DNA from: an uncultured Prevotella sp.
GTDB taxonomy: Bacteria > Bacteroidota > Bacteroidia > Bacteroidales > Bacteroidaceae
Length of the DNA stretch: 64,000 bases
Assembly (NCBI GenBank): GCA_905233245.1
Contig: CAJODK010000001.1
Span: forward strand, 124,001 to 188,000
Direction: 5' to 3'
In this document: positions 25,113 to 35,386 of the stretch, piece after piece
How the letters are laid out: each line of letters opens with the position of its first letter
How positions within the stretch are numbered: position 1 is the first letter of the stretch
Made by a program: the position numbers and the translations under genes
Notes under the pieces: generated by a model
Database searches by the model: none
What the model was told of the DNA's origin: nothing
What the model saw: the letters and a program-made list of their open reading frames with translations, nothing else

Positions 25113-27203
25113 ATGAAAGAATTTATGCAAATAAAAGCCATAAACCTCTCGGACGACGATGAGGAATATGAGGACACAATAGACGGTGATCCACAGGATA
25201 CCGCCACGGAGCAGAACCAGGCGACAACAAAGTCATCGGGCAAGACGCCTACCATCAACCGCTACTCGACAGACCTGACAAAGGCTGCCGAGGAGGGCAA
25301 ACTGGACCCAGTGGTGGGACGCGAGCGCGAGATAATGCGTCTGCAGGAGATACTGCTCCGCAGAAAGAAGAACAACCCAGTGCTCATCGGCGAGCCTGGT
25401 GTGGGCAAGAGTGCCATCGTGGAAGGACTGGCACAACTGATAGCCGACAAGAAGGTGTCACCGATACTGCACAACAAGCGCCTCGTGTCACTCGACATGG
25501 CTGGCATGGTGGCTGGCACGAAGTACAGGGGACAGTTTGAGGAGCGCATCAAGAACCTCATCAAGGAACTGGAGGAGAATCAGGACATCATAGTATTCAT
25601 CGACGAGATACACACCATGATAGGAGCCGGAGGAGCAAGCGGAGCAATGGATGCTGCCAATATGCTCAAGCCGGCACTGGCGCGTGGCGTGATACAGTGC
25701 ATCGGTGCTACGACTCTGGACGAATACCGAAAGTCAATAGAGAAGGACGGAGCACTGGAGCGCCGTTTCCAGAAGATTATCGTGGAGCCCTCCACCTCTG
25801 ACGAGACGATGCAGATACTCTCCAACATACGTGACCGCTACGAACAGCACCACCACGTGAACTACTCGGAGGAGGCGCTGCATGCGTGTGTCAAACTGAC
25901 AGAGAGGTACATCACCGACCGAGCATTTCCTGACAAGGCGATAGACGCCCTGGACGAGGTGGGTGCAAGGATTCATCTGCACCATGCTGACATACCCACG
26001 AATATCACCGACCTGGAGACGGAGATAAAATCGGTGAAGGACAGAAAACTGCAAGCCGTTCAGAACCAGAACTTTGAACTGGCGGCAAGTTTCCGTGACC
26101 AGCAGCAGAAAATGGAGGACCAACTGGCCGACATGACACGCAGATGGTCAGAGGGCAGCACTGGTGACAGGGAGACAGTGACAGTGGATGACGTGGCAGA
26201 CGTAGTGGCCATGATGACAGGCATACCAGTACAGAGGGTGGCAGAGTCAGAAGGCGAGAGACTGAGGAATATGTCTGCACGCCTCAAGGACGAGGTGATA
26301 GCACAGGACAAGGCGATAGAGAAGATGGTGAAGGCCATACAGCGCAACCGCGTGGGACTGCATGACCCTAACCACCCTATCGGAGTATTCATGTTCCTCG
26401 GCCCTACAGGTGTGGGCAAGACACATCTGGCAAAGAAACTTGCCAAGGAGATGTTTGGTTCGGACGACGCCCTGATACGCATAGACATGAGTGAATATGC
26501 AGAGGCTTTCAACACCTCAAGACTGGTGGGAGCGCCTCCGGGATACGTGGGATACGAAGAGGGAGGACAACTGACGGAGAGAGTGAGAAGGAAGCCCTAC
26601 TCCATTGTACTGCTTGACGAGATAGAGAAGGCCAACAGCAACGTATTCAATATGCTGCTGCAGGTGCTCGACGAGGGCAGGCTGACGGACGGCAACGGAC
26701 GCCTCATAGACTTCCGCAACACCATAATCATCATGACCAGCAACACGGGTACGAGACAGTTGAAGGACTTCGCACACGGAGTGGGATTCAATGCCTCACA
26801 CAGTGGACTGGCCAACGGCATCCTCAACGAGAAGGACAAGGAGTACGCACGCTCCATCATACAGAAGAGCCTCTCAAAGCAGTTTGCACCTGAGTTCCTA
26901 AATCGTCTGGATGAGATAATCACCTTTGACCAACTGGACCTTGAGGCTATCAAGAAGATTATCGAGATAGAACTGCGCGGACTATACAAGCGCGTGGAGG
27001 ATATGGGCTACAAGCTGACCATCACGCCAGAGGTAAAGGAGCAGGTGGCCAAGAAGGGCTACGATGTGCAGTATGGCGCACGTCCGCTGAAGCGTGCCAT
27101 ACAGACATACATCGAGGATGCCGTATGTGAGAGATTACTCAATGACAGTCTCACCACAGGGGCAGAGATAGTAATAGACAAGATAGAAGATAATAAAAAT
27201 TGA
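25113..27203 (+). CDS. clpC: ClpC-type AAA+ unfoldase lacking the N domain
   Basis: 696 residues against about 840 for usual ClpC. The first 50 residues are an acidic linker-like segment instead of the double Clp-N domain. Everything else is present: NBD1 Walker A 93-100 (GEPGVGKS) and Walker B at 161-165 (VFIDE), a UVR/middle region around 303-340, NBD2 Walker A at 430-437 (GPTGVGKT), and a VGF loop for docking to ClpP near residue 554 (HGVGFNAS). It should unfold proteins and feed them to ClpP, but without the N domain it should not use N-domain adaptors. It follows the heptamer spacer and its stop overlaps the lysozyme start. Confidence 0.88.
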   Translation: MKEFMQIKAINLSDDDEEYEDTIDGDPQDTATEQNQATTKSSGKTPTINRYSTDLTKAAEEGKLDPVVGREREIMRLQEILLRRKKNNPVLIGEPGVGKSAIVEGLAQLIADKKVSPILHNKRLVSLDMAGMVAGTKYRGQFEERIKNLIKELEENQDIIVFIDEIHTMIGAGGASGAMDAANMLKPALARGVIQCIGATTLDEYRKSIEKDGALERRFQKIIVEPSTSDETMQILSNIRDRYEQHHHVNYSEEALHACVKLTERYITDRAFPDKAIDALDEVGARIHLHHADIPTNITDLETEIKSVKDRKLQAVQNQNFELAASFRDQQQKMEDQLADMTRRWSEGSTGDRETVTVDDVADVVAMMTGIPVQRVAESEGERLRNMSARLKDEVIAQDKAIEKMVKAIQRNRVGLHDPNHPIGVFMFLGPTGVGKTHLAKKLAKEMFGSDDALIRIDMSEYAEAFNTSRLVGAPPGYVGYEEGGQLTERVRRKPYSIVLLDEIEKANSNVFNMLLQVLDEGRLTDGNGRLIDFRNTIIIMTSNTGTRQLKDFAHGVGFNASHSGLANGILNEKDKEYARSIIQKSLSKQFAPEFLNRLDEIITFDQLDLEAIKKIIEIELRGLYKRVEDMGYKLTITPEVKEQVAKKGYDVQYGARPLKRAIQTYIEDAVCERLLNDSLTTGAEIVIDKIEDNKN

Positions 27204-27916
27204 AAAGAAGCGTATATTATATAATAATGTGCCTCACCATGATGCTCAGTTCACTCGCCGCTGGGGCGCAGGAATACAGGGCAGAATGTGAGGATACATG
27301 CACACACGTGCACGGCATAGACATCTCGCACTATCAGGGCGAGGTATTCTGGGAGCATGTGGGCGAGACGAAGATGGCATACTGCTACATCAAGGCCACA
27401 GAAGGCGGAGACCGTATAGATGCCCGCTACGAGAACAACCTGAAGATAGGCCACAGCTATGGCATCAAGGTGGGGTCGTACCACTTCTACCGTCCCAAGA
27501 CAGATCAGGAGAAGCAGTTGAACAACTTCATCATACAGTGCAAGCCCAGCGAACAGGACCTCATACCGATGATAGACATCGAGACAACGGGAGGCATGGG
27601 CACGGAGGAGTTCTGCGACTCGCTGTTCAAATTCCTGGAGATGGTGGAGCACGTCTATAGACAGCGTCCCCTACTCTACACTGGTGCCAACTTCTACAAC
27701 AAGCACCTGGCAGGCAAGGTGAACCGCTACCTCATAATGATAGCGCAATATACACCCCAGGAGCCCAAACTGGTAGATGAGCGTGATATCACCCTGTGGC
27801 AGTACACGGGTAAGGGAAGACTCAACGGCGTTAGGGGCTACGTGGATAAATCACGATTCATGGGCAACCACCGACTGAGAGAACTGAAGTTTAAACACAG
27901 AAGAGGAGAAATGTAA
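27200..27916 (+). CDS. GH25 lysozyme-family muramidase, exported
   Basis: 238 residues from a TTG overlapping the clpC stop (TTGA); an ATG at 27227 would remove the basic start of the signal peptide. After the signal peptide (ending LAAGAQ) come the GH25 motifs: HGIDISHYQG with Asp41, YIKATEGG, VGSYHFYRP, and IDIETT with Asp126 and Glu128, then WQYTGKG. Catalytic residues are intact, so it should cut the glycan strand of peptidoglycan in the periplasm. The C-terminus is basic (KFKHRRGEM). Its place in an operon of cytoplasmic quality-control and repair genes is unusual. Confidence 0.88.
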   Translation: MKRSVYYIIMCLTMMLSSLAAGAQEYRAECEDTCTHVHGIDISHYQGEVFWEHVGETKMAYCYIKATEGGDRIDARYENNLKIGHSYGIKVGSYHFYRPKTDQEKQLNNFIIQCKPSEQDLIPMIDIETTGGMGTEEFCDSLFKFLEMVEHVYRQRPLLYTGANFYNKHLAGKVNRYLIMIAQYTPQEPKLVDERDITLWQYTGKGRLNGVRGYVDKSRFMGNHRLRELKFKHRRGEM

Positions 27917-27920
27917 CGAT

Positions 27921-28916
27921 ATGCTGATAAACTGTCCAGAATGTAATCAGATGGTGAGCGACAAGGCGGAGACCTGTCCTCACTGCGGAATAAGGCTTAA
28001 CGCTAATCAGGAACAAGGAACCAGGAACCAAGGAACCAAAAGCCACAAGGCCCTGATAGCGTCGCTGATAATAGCCCTTATCATCATGAGCGTAGGCTAC
28101 TACTTCTACAGTCAGTCGCTGAAAGAGAAGGAGCAGGAGGCGTACGAACTGGCGATGCAGAGCAATGACCCGATGGTGATGCAGAACTACCTGAGCAGAT
28201 ATCAGGATGCGCCACGTGAGCATCGCGACTCAGTAAATGCCCACCTGAACATGCTCAAGGAAGAGGACCTGGAATGGGAGAATGCCGTAAACAGCGGACT
28301 GCGTAGCGCCCTAGAAAACTACATCAAGGAGAATCCTGAGTCGCCACACCTCTCGGAAGCCAAGAACAAGATAGACTCCATAGACTACAGAAAGGCGGAG
28401 CACGACTACAAAGTGAGTAACAGCATCGAGGCACTGATGAAATACCTCAAGGAGCACCCCGACGGAAGATTCTCCATACAGGCACAGAACATCATCGACG
28501 AACTGAAGGCCGTAGAAGTGACACCAGAGGAACTGGCAACGGTAAAGAGCGTGTGCAAGAAATTCTTTCAGGCTATTAACTCGAAGAATGACAGCAAGTT
28601 GCTGGATACCGTTACTGATATACTTGACCAATTCCTCAATCGCAACAATGCCTCCAATAGTGACGTGGTGGAATTCATGAACAGACTCTACAAGAGTGAC
28701 ATCACCAACATGAATTGGCACATACTGGACAACTACAAGGCAGAGAAGGTAGATAACGGCAACGGGGGCAAGAATATCAGGGTGCAGTTTGGCGCAGAGC
28801 AGCACATAGAGCGCACCGACCCCGACAAGGAGACTCTGGGCAAGTACATCATCTCTGCTGAGGTGACGCCAGAGGGAAGGATTACTAAATTTAATATGAA
28901 GAAGGTCAAAGAGTGA
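27921..28916 (+). CDS. Zinc-ribbon membrane protein of unknown function
   Basis: 331 residues. An N-terminal zinc ribbon (Cys5, Cys8, Cys19, Cys22: CPEC and CPHCG) is followed by a low-complexity linker encoded by a heptamer array, one membrane helix (ALIASLIIALIIMSVGYYFY, about 44-64), and a helical extracytoplasmic region with repeated segments such as NYLSRYQDAP, NYIKENPESPH and KYLKEHPDG. The C-terminal 100 residues look like a small alpha/beta domain. Function unknown. The stop overlaps the recJ GTG. Confidence 0.72.
   Translation: MLINCPECNQMVSDKAETCPHCGIRLNANQEQGTRNQGTKSHKALIASLIIALIIMSVGYYFYSQSLKEKEQEAYELAMQSNDPMVMQNYLSRYQDAPREHRDSVNAHLNMLKEEDLEWENAVNSGLRSALENYIKENPESPHLSEAKNKIDSIDYRKAEHDYKVSNSIEALMKYLKEHPDGRFSIQAQNIIDELKAVEVTPEELATVKSVCKKFFQAINSKNDSKLLDTVTDILDQFLNRNNASNSDVVEFMNRLYKSDITNMNWHILDNYKAEKVDNGNGGKNIRVQFGAEQHIERTDPDKETLGKYIISAEVTPEGRITKFNMKKVKE
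28009..28037. repeat. Heptamer array in the zinc-ribbon linker
   Basis: AGGAACA, AGGAACC, AGGAACC, then an 8-bp AAGGAACC. The complementary unit (CTGGTTC) builds the array in tilS at 46927. Confidence 0.85.
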
Positions 28917-30634
28917 ACTTCAAGTGGGACATAGAGAAGCCGACTGACCAGCAGAAGAGGCAGGCAGCAGAACTGAGCGAGAAACTGAATATCTCGCCCA
29001 TACTGACGGCACAGCTGGTGAAGCAGGGCATCACGACAGAGTCGGGAGCCAAGCGCTTCTTCCGCCCACAACTCGCAGACCTCATCAATCCCTTCCTGAT
29101 GAAGGATATGGACCTGGCAGTTGACAGACTCAACGATGCCATAGGCCACAAGGAAAAGATACTCGTATATGGCGACTACGACGTAGATGGATGTACGGCT
29201 GTAGCGTTGGTGTATAAGTTCCTGCAACAGTTCTACAGCAACATAGACTACTACATCCCCGACCGCTATGACGAGGGCTACGGAGTGAGCAAGAAAGGCA
29301 TAGACTACGCCAAGTCACATGGTGTGAGTCTCATCATCATATTGGACTGCGGCATCAAGGCTCATGAAGCTATTGCCTACGCCAAGACACAGGGCATAGA
29401 CTTCATAGTGTGTGACCACCACGTGCCTGATGACACCCTGCCAGAGGCGTATGCCATCCTCAATCCGAAGCGTACGGACGACACATATCCATTCAAGCAT
29501 CTGTGCGGGTGCGGCGTAGGATTCAAGTTTATGCAGGCATTCGCCAAGAACAACGGCATACCATTCTCTAAACTCATCTCCCTGCTCGACCTCTGTGCCA
29601 TCAGCATAGCAGCCGACCTCGTGGAGGTGACCGACGAAAACAGAATTCTGGCATATCACGGACTGAAGATGCTCAATCAGACACCTTCCGTAGGCGTGAA
29701 GGCGATAATAGACATCTGCGGACTGGCGGAGCATGAAATCAGCATGAGCGACATCGTATTCAAGATAGGTCCGCGCCTGAATGCCTCTGGTCGTATGGAG
29801 AACGGCAAACTGACTGTTGACCTGCTCGTGCAGAAGGACTATGCTGCGTGTCTCTCCATGGCAAAGCACATAGACGAGTATAACGAGCAGCGACGTGAGG
29901 TGGACAAGCAGATGACGGAGGAGGCCAACAATATCGTTGCCAAACTGGACAAGCAGGAGCATCCGCAGTGTATCGTCATCTGTGACGAGAACTGGAACAG
30001 AGGCGTGATAGGCATCGTGGCATCACGACTGACAGAGATGTACTTCCGTCCCACAATAGTGATGACTCGTGACGGACAGTTTGCTACGGGTTCGGCACGC
30101 TCCGTATCAGGGTTTGACGTATATGCTGCCATCAAGAGTTGTCGTGACCTGCTCATTAACTTCGGCGGACACACCTACGCCTGTGGCATGACCATACGCT
30201 GGGAGGATGTGGAGAAATTCAAGGAGCGCTTCCAGAAATACGTGGAAGAGCACATAGAGGAACAGCAGACAGAACCCAGCATACACGTGGATTCCATCAT
30301 AGAATTCAGCAGCATCAACAAGCGACTGTATCACGACCTCAAGCGATTCTCTCCCTTCGGACCAGGCAATATGAAACCTGTCTTTGCCACCAGGAGCGTG
30401 TATGATTTTGGCACGTCGAAGGTGGTAGGACGCAATCAGGAGCACATCAAACTGGAACTCGTGGACTCCATGTCGCCCACCATCATGAATGGCATAGCAT
30501 TCGGACAGGCTCAGTCAGCACGGTACATCAAGTCCAGACGTTCCTTCGACATAGCCTACACGATAGAGGAGAATGTCTATAAGCGTGGTAATGTGCAGTT
30601 GCAAATAGAGGATATACACTTCTCGGATGAATAA
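28913..30634 (+). CDS. recJ: Single-stranded-DNA exonuclease RecJ
   Basis: 573 residues from a GTG overlapping the previous stop by 4 bp. DHH-phosphoesterase motifs are intact: VYGDYDVDGCTA, ILDCGIKAHE, and VCDHHVPD, followed by the DHHA1 domain with a glycine-rich GGHTYACGMTI motif and the C-terminal OB-type domain. RecJ degrades 5' single strands during recombination and mismatch repair. Directly followed by recQ, its usual partner in the RecF pathway, with an 8-bp overlap. Confidence 0.94.
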   Translation: MNFKWDIEKPTDQQKRQAAELSEKLNISPILTAQLVKQGITTESGAKRFFRPQLADLINPFLMKDMDLAVDRLNDAIGHKEKILVYGDYDVDGCTAVALVYKFLQQFYSNIDYYIPDRYDEGYGVSKKGIDYAKSHGVSLIIILDCGIKAHEAIAYAKTQGIDFIVCDHHVPDDTLPEAYAILNPKRTDDTYPFKHLCGCGVGFKFMQAFAKNNGIPFSKLISLLDLCAISIAADLVEVTDENRILAYHGLKMLNQTPSVGVKAIIDICGLAEHEISMSDIVFKIGPRLNASGRMENGKLTVDLLVQKDYAACLSMAKHIDEYNEQRREVDKQMTEEANNIVAKLDKQEHPQCIVICDENWNRGVIGIVASRLTEMYFRPTIVMTRDGQFATGSARSVSGFDVYAAIKSCRDLLINFGGHTYACGMTIRWEDVEKFKERFQKYVEEHIEEQQTEPSIHVDSIIEFSSINKRLYHDLKRFSPFGPGNMKPVFATRSVYDFGTSKVVGRNQEHIKLELVDSMSPTIMNGIAFGQAQSARYIKSRRSFDIAYTIEENVYKRGNVQLQIEDIHFSDE

Positions 30635-32537
30635 CGACGAGCTATTCATACAGACTCTGAAGCATTACTTCGGGTACGAGAGTTTCCGAAGCATCCAACT
30701 TGACATAATACGCAGCATTTACGAAGGCAACGATACCCTTGGCCTTATGCCTACTGGTGGCGGCAAGAGTATCACTTTTCAGGTACCAGCCTTGATAATG
30801 GATGGCGTATGCCTCGTCGTCACACCTCTCATCTCTCTCATGAAAGACCAGGTGGAGCACCTCAAGGAAAAAGGCATAAAGGCAGAAGCCATACACTCAG
30901 GACTGACACACGACGAGATACAGCGCATACTGGACAATGCCATCTACGGGGCAGTAAAATTCCTGTATGTATCCCCAGAGCGCCTGCAATCCCCACTCTT
31001 CCTCGCAAAACTACAATACATGAACGTATGCTTCATCACTGTCGATGAGGCACACTGCATATCGCAGTGGGGTTACGACTTCCGTCCTGCATACCTGCAA
31101 ATCTGTGAGATACGCCAAGAACTCCCCGCCACTCCCGTGCTGGCTCTCACAGCTACTGCTACGCCCACCGTTATCGATGACATACAGCAGAAACTGGAAT
31201 TTGGCAAATACACAGGAGGACGGTCACAGTTCTTCAAGATGAGTTTCCGCAGGGACAATCTCTCGTATGTCGTAAGAAAGACGGACGATAAGTTTGCTGA
31301 ACTACTGCATATCCTGGAGTCTGTCAGTGGCAGTTCGATAATATACACCCGCAACAGGAAGAGGACTAAGGAACTCTCAGAATGGCTTGGTAAGCAAGAT
31401 GTTTCGGCCATCTACTATCATGCCGGCCTCGACATCGCCATCAAGAATACCCACCAGATGGAATGGATAGCAGGCAAGTACCGTGTGATGGTGGCTACCA
31501 ACGCCTTTGGCATGGGTATTGACAAGCCCGATGTGCGTCTTGTGATACACCTGGACTGTCCTGATTCCATCGAGGCATACTTCCAGGAGGCCGGACGTGC
31601 TGGCAGAGACGGCCTGCGCTCCTATGCCGTATTGCTCTACAATGCTTCGGACAGAGTGAAACTGATGAAGCACCTCTCACGCTCATTCCCACAGAAGGAC
31701 TATATCAGAAGGGTGTACGACCAGCTGGCATACTACTTCGAGATACCTGAGAATACTGGTGAGGGACTGAGATATGAGTTCAACGAGAGAATGTTCTGTG
31801 TGAATTTCCGCCACCATCCTGCCATGCTTTATGCTGCCCTCTCGATATTGCAGAATGCTGGCTATATAGCATACGACCCAGAGCCTGACAGTCAGCCTCG
31901 AGTGATGTTCTCGCTGATGCGTCACCAACTGGATGAGGTCAAGGGATTCTCCCAGCAGGAGGATGCCGTCGTAGAGGCGCTGTTGCGCTACTATGGTTCG
32001 CTGTTCTCCGAACTCACCTTCATCAATCTTGGACAGGTAGCCAAGCGTGCTGGTGTGGCAGAAGGGAAGATGCACCTCATACTGAAGAGTCTGGCACAGA
32101 AACATATCATACGCTACGTGCCACGCCGTAATGTGCCCGTCATCACCTATCTGCAGCAGCGCATAGCATCACAGCATCTGCTCATCACAAAGAATGTCTA
32201 TGAAGAACTGCAAGAACGCATGAAGGAGCGTATAGATGCTCTCCTGAGGTATGCTGAGACTACGGACGTGTGTCGCTCCACCCTTCTGCTGGAATATTTT
32301 GGTGAGTACGATGCCCCGCCCTGCAAACATTGTGACGTGTGTCTTAATAATAACGGGAACGATAACGGGAACCGTAACAGGGTGATGGAACTGCTCGCAG
32401 ACGGCAAGGAGCATCATATCTCGGAGATTAAGAATCTGGGCATTCCCGAAGCCGAACTGGATAGCGACATAGAGGAACTACGTGAGGCGGAATTAGTCAC
32501 CATTTCCTATCCTTACATAAAAATAGTTAGTCACTGA
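30627..32537 (+). CDS. recQ: ATP-dependent DNA helicase RecQ
   Basis: 636 residues. Helicase motifs: Gln/motif I GLMPTGGGKS, motif II VDEAHCISQWGYDFRP, motif III TATATP, motif VI QEAGRAGRDG. The zinc site (VCRSTLLLEYFGE, then CKHCDVC) and winged helix are present. A short Asn/Gly/Arg linker (about residues 573-585), written by a hexamer array, stands where the HRDC domain would follow, and the remaining about 50 residues are a small winged-helix-like end rather than a full HRDC domain. RecQ with RecJ resects DNA for recombination. Last gene of the operon. Confidence 0.94.
   Translation: MNNDELFIQTLKHYFGYESFRSIQLDIIRSIYEGNDTLGLMPTGGGKSITFQVPALIMDGVCLVVTPLISLMKDQVEHLKEKGIKAEAIHSGLTHDEIQRILDNAIYGAVKFLYVSPERLQSPLFLAKLQYMNVCFITVDEAHCISQWGYDFRPAYLQICEIRQELPATPVLALTATATPTVIDDIQQKLEFGKYTGGRSQFFKMSFRRDNLSYVVRKTDDKFAELLHILESVSGSSIIYTRNRKRTKELSEWLGKQDVSAIYYHAGLDIAIKNTHQMEWIAGKYRVMVATNAFGMGIDKPDVRLVIHLDCPDSIEAYFQEAGRAGRDGLRSYAVLLYNASDRVKLMKHLSRSFPQKDYIRRVYDQLAYYFEIPENTGEGLRYEFNERMFCVNFRHHPAMLYAALSILQNAGYIAYDPEPDSQPRVMFSLMRHQLDEVKGFSQQEDAVVEALLRYYGSLFSELTFINLGQVAKRAGVAEGKMHLILKSLAQKHIIRYVPRRNVPVITYLQQRIASQHLLITKNVYEELQERMKERIDALLRYAETTDVCRSTLLLEYFGEYDAPPCKHCDVCLNNNGNDNGNRNRVMELLADGKEHHISEIKNLGIPEAELDSDIEELREAELVTISYPYIKIVSH
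32351..32380. repeat. Hexamer array in the recQ linker
   Basis: TAACGG, GAACGA, TAACGG, GAACCG, TAACAG: five 6-bp units in frame, encoding Asn-Gly-Asn-Asp-Asn-Gly-Asn-Arg-Asn-Arg. Confidence 0.85.
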
Positions 32538-32562
32538 TAGCGAATAATTCATAAATATTTCG

Positions 32563-32570
32563 TACCTTTG
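32563..32570 (+). promoter_or_regulatory. -7 element of the LysE-like gene
   Basis: TACCTTTG, 17 bp before the ATG at 32588. No TTTG at -33. Confidence 0.55.
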
Positions 32571-32587
32571 CCAAAAATTTAAACGTT

Positions 32588-33262
32588 ATGCCATTTACGA
32601 TGCCCTTACACTTCAACTTTCTTGATATCATTATCAAGGGACTCATTGTGGGCATACTATGCTCCGCTCCCATGGGCCCCATAGGAGTGCTCTGCGTACA
32701 GCGTACTCTCAACAAAGGACGCTGGTATGGCTTCGTGACAGGTCTGGGAGCAGCCACCTCCGACCTTATCTACGCCCTCATCACGGGTCTGGGCATGAGT
32801 TTCGTAATGGACTTCATCGACAATCCCGAGTACAGATTTTTCCTCCAGATATTTGGTTCCATCCTCCTCTTCTGCTTCGGCTACTACTGCTTTAAGACCG
32901 ACCCTCGCAAGAAGGTACACCAGAGCAAGAAGAAGCAGAAAGGCACTCTGGTACACAACTACGTGACGGCATTCATCGTCACCTTCTCCAATCCCCTTAT
33001 CATATTCCTCTTCCTTGCCACCTTCGCTCAGTTTGCCTTCGTAGTGCCCCAGCATCCTGTCGAGATGTCGCTGGGCTATCTCAGCATCGTAGGCGGTGCC
33101 CTGATGTGGTGGTATGGTCTGACGTGGTTGATAGACAAGGTGCGCGAATTCTTCTCTATGGATGCCATAGTGATTATCAACAGGATAATAGGTAGTATCG
33201 TGATGGTATTCTCTTTCGCCATCTTCATCGGTACAGCATTCAATCTATTCAGTATTTATTAA
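32588..33262 (+). CDS. LysE-family translocator
   Basis: 224 residues with six membrane segments. The first helix carries the LysE signature (GLIVGILCSAPMGPIGVLCVQRTLNKGRW), followed by GLGAATSDLIYA. A basic cytoplasmic loop (PRKKVHQSKKKQKG) separates the two halves and FIVTFSNPLIIFLFLA starts the second. The family exports amino acids or related small molecules across the inner membrane; the substrate cannot be told from sequence. It has its own promoter, and the DUF4924 gene follows without a gap. Confidence 0.85.
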   Translation: MPFTMPLHFNFLDIIIKGLIVGILCSAPMGPIGVLCVQRTLNKGRWYGFVTGLGAATSDLIYALITGLGMSFVMDFIDNPEYRFFLQIFGSILLFCFGYYCFKTDPRKKVHQSKKKQKGTLVHNYVTAFIVTFSNPLIIFLFLATFAQFAFVVPQHPVEMSLGYLSIVGGALMWWYGLTWLIDKVREFFSMDAIVIINRIIGSIVMVFSFAIFIGTAFNLFSIY

Positions 33263-33811
33263 ATGTTTATCTCACAACAGCTACGCAAGACCAACATAGC
33301 CGAATACCTCCTCTACATGTGGCAGACGGAGGATATCATCAGGGCGTATGGCTTTGACCTCTCACGCATCAAGCGTGAATACATCTCCCGCTTTGACCTC
33401 TCAGAAGAACAGCGTGACGAGATGACAGACTGGTATGGCAACCTCATCCGCATGATGCGCGAAGAGGGAGTATCGCAGGAAGGACACATACAGATTAACA
33501 AGATAGTAGTACAGCAACTCAGCGAACTGCACGCTCAGCTGATGGCATCACCCAAATTTCCATTCTACAGCGCAGAGTACTACAAGGTGCTGCCATTCAT
33601 CGTAGAACTGCGCAGCAAGGGCAGCAAGGACATCGGTGAGATAGAGACATGCCTCAATGCCCTCTACGGAGTGATGATGCTACGCATACAGAAGAAGGAA
33701 ATCAGCACCTCTACGGAGAATGCTGTCAAGGAGATAACAACCTTCCTCGGTATGCTCTCCGACTACTACAAGGAAGACAAGGAAAAAGGCCTCAAGTTTG
33801 AGGATGACTAA
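33263..33811 (+). CDS. DUF4924 family protein
   Basis: 182 residues starting MFISQQLRKTNIAEYLLYMWQTEDIIRA-like, the N-terminus I recall for DUF4924, a Bacteroidota family of unknown function. All-helical, soluble, no signal peptide. Its ATG follows the LysE gene's stop directly and prfC starts six bases after its own stop, so it is probably co-transcribed with both. Confidence 0.75.
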   Translation: MFISQQLRKTNIAEYLLYMWQTEDIIRAYGFDLSRIKREYISRFDLSEEQRDEMTDWYGNLIRMMREEGVSQEGHIQINKIVVQQLSELHAQLMASPKFPFYSAEYYKVLPFIVELRSKGSKDIGEIETCLNALYGVMMLRIQKKEISTSTENAVKEITTFLGMLSDYYKEDKEKGLKFEDD

Positions 33812-33817
33812 TATATT

Positions 33818-35386
33818 ATGAATCAAGAAATAGCTCGCAGACGCACATTTGCAATCATATCACACCCTGACGCTGGTAAGACCACGCTGACAGAGAAATT
33901 CCTGCTCTTCGGCGGACAGATACAGGTGGCAGGTGCTGTGAAATCAAACAAAATCAAGAAGACAGCCACCTCCGACTGGATGGACATCGAGAAACAGCGT
34001 GGTATCTCGGTCTCCACCTCCGTCATGGAGTTTGACTATAAGGACTACAAGGTAAATATCCTCGACACTCCTGGTCACCAGGACTTCGCTGAGGATACCT
34101 ACCGCACACTGACAGCAGTAGATTCCGCCATCATCGTGGTGGATAGCGCAAAGGGTGTGGAGGCACAGACCCGCAAACTGATGGAGGTGTGCCGCATGAG
34201 GAATACCCCCGTTATCATCTTCATCAATAAGATGGATCGCGAAGGTCGTGACCCCTTCGAACTCCTCGACGAACTGGAGGAGGAACTGAAAATCAGCGTT
34301 CGTCCTCTCTCATGGCCTATCAATCAGGGTGCACGCTTCAAGGGCGTGTACAACATCTACGAGAATCAGCTCAACCTCTTCACCCCTGACAAGCAGCGTG
34401 TGACAGAGAAGGTGGAGATAGACATCCATTCCAAGGACCTCGACGCTCAGGTCGGTGAGGATGACGCACAGAAACTGCGTGAGGACCTCGAACTCGTCAG
34501 TGGCGTATATCCCGACTTTGATGTCGAGACCTACCGTTCTGCTGAGGTAGCACCAGTATTCTTCGGCAGTGCCCTGAATAACTTCGGTGTGCAGGAACTC
34601 CTCGACTGCTTCGTAGAGATAGCCCCATCGCCTCGCGAGACCAAGGCAGAGGAACGCATGGTATCTCCTGAGGAGAACAAGTTTACAGGCTTTATCTTCA
34701 AGATTACTGCAAACATCGACCCCAACCACCGCTCCTGTATCGCCTTCTGCAAGGTTTGTTCCGGCAAGTTCGAGCGCAACAAGCCCTATCTGCACGTAGG
34801 ACAGAACAAGACTCTGCGCTTCTCTTCTCCTACTCAGTTTATGGCTCAGCGCAAGAGCACCATCGATGAGGCTTGGGCTGGTGACATCGTTGGTCTGCCT
34901 GACAATGGCATCTTCAAGATTGGCGACACGCTGACAGAGGGCGAACTACTCCATTTCCGTGGCCTGCCGTCCTTCTCTCCTGAGATGTTCAAATACATCG
35001 AGAACGATGACCCGATGAAGTCCAAGCAGTTCCAGAAGGGACTCGAACAACTCATGAACGAGGGCGTGGCACAGCTCTTTGTCAATCAGTTTAATGGTCG
35101 CAAGATAGTAGGCACAGTAGGCCAGCTGCAGTTTGAGGTCATACAGTATCGTTTGGAGAATGAGTATAATGCCAAGTGTCGCTGGGAACCCGTGCATCTC
35201 TACAAGGCATGCTGGATAGAGAGCGACAATCAGGCCGAACTCGAAAACTTCAAGAAGCGTAAGTATCAGTATATGGCCAAGGACAAGGATGACCGCGATG
35301 TCTTCCTCGCTGACTCTGGCTATGTCCTCTCCATGGCGCAGCAAGACTTCGAGCATATCAAGTTCCATTTCACCAGTGAATTCTAA
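33818..35386 (+). CDS. prfC: Peptide chain release factor 3
   Basis: 522 residues, full-length RF3. GTPase motifs: G1 SHPDAGKTT (about 16-24), G2 region RGISVSTS, G3 DTPGHQDF, G4 NKMDRE. RF3-specific domains II and III follow ([31 protein letters not shown]). RF3 uses GTP to recycle RF1/RF2 after peptide release. Its last 11 bases overlap the folK start. Confidence 0.95.
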   Translation: MNQEIARRRTFAIISHPDAGKTTLTEKFLLFGGQIQVAGAVKSNKIKKTATSDWMDIEKQRGISVSTSVMEFDYKDYKVNILDTPGHQDFAEDTYRTLTAVDSAIIVVDSAKGVEAQTRKLMEVCRMRNTPVIIFINKMDREGRDPFELLDELEEELKISVRPLSWPINQGARFKGVYNIYENQLNLFTPDKQRVTEKVEIDIHSKDLDAQVGEDDAQKLREDLELVSGVYPDFDVETYRSAEVAPVFFGSALNNFGVQELLDCFVEIAPSPRETKAEERMVSPEENKFTGFIFKITANIDPNHRSCIAFCKVCSGKFERNKPYLHVGQNKTLRFSSPTQFMAQRKSTIDEAWAGDIVGLPDNGIFKIGDTLTEGELLHFRGLPSFSPEMFKYIENDDPMKSKQFQKGLEQLMNEGVAQLFVNQFNGRKIVGTVGQLQFEVIQYRLENEYNAKCRWEPVHLYKACWIESDNQAELENFKKRKYQYMAKDKDDRDVFLADSGYVLSMAQQDFEHIKFHFTSEF

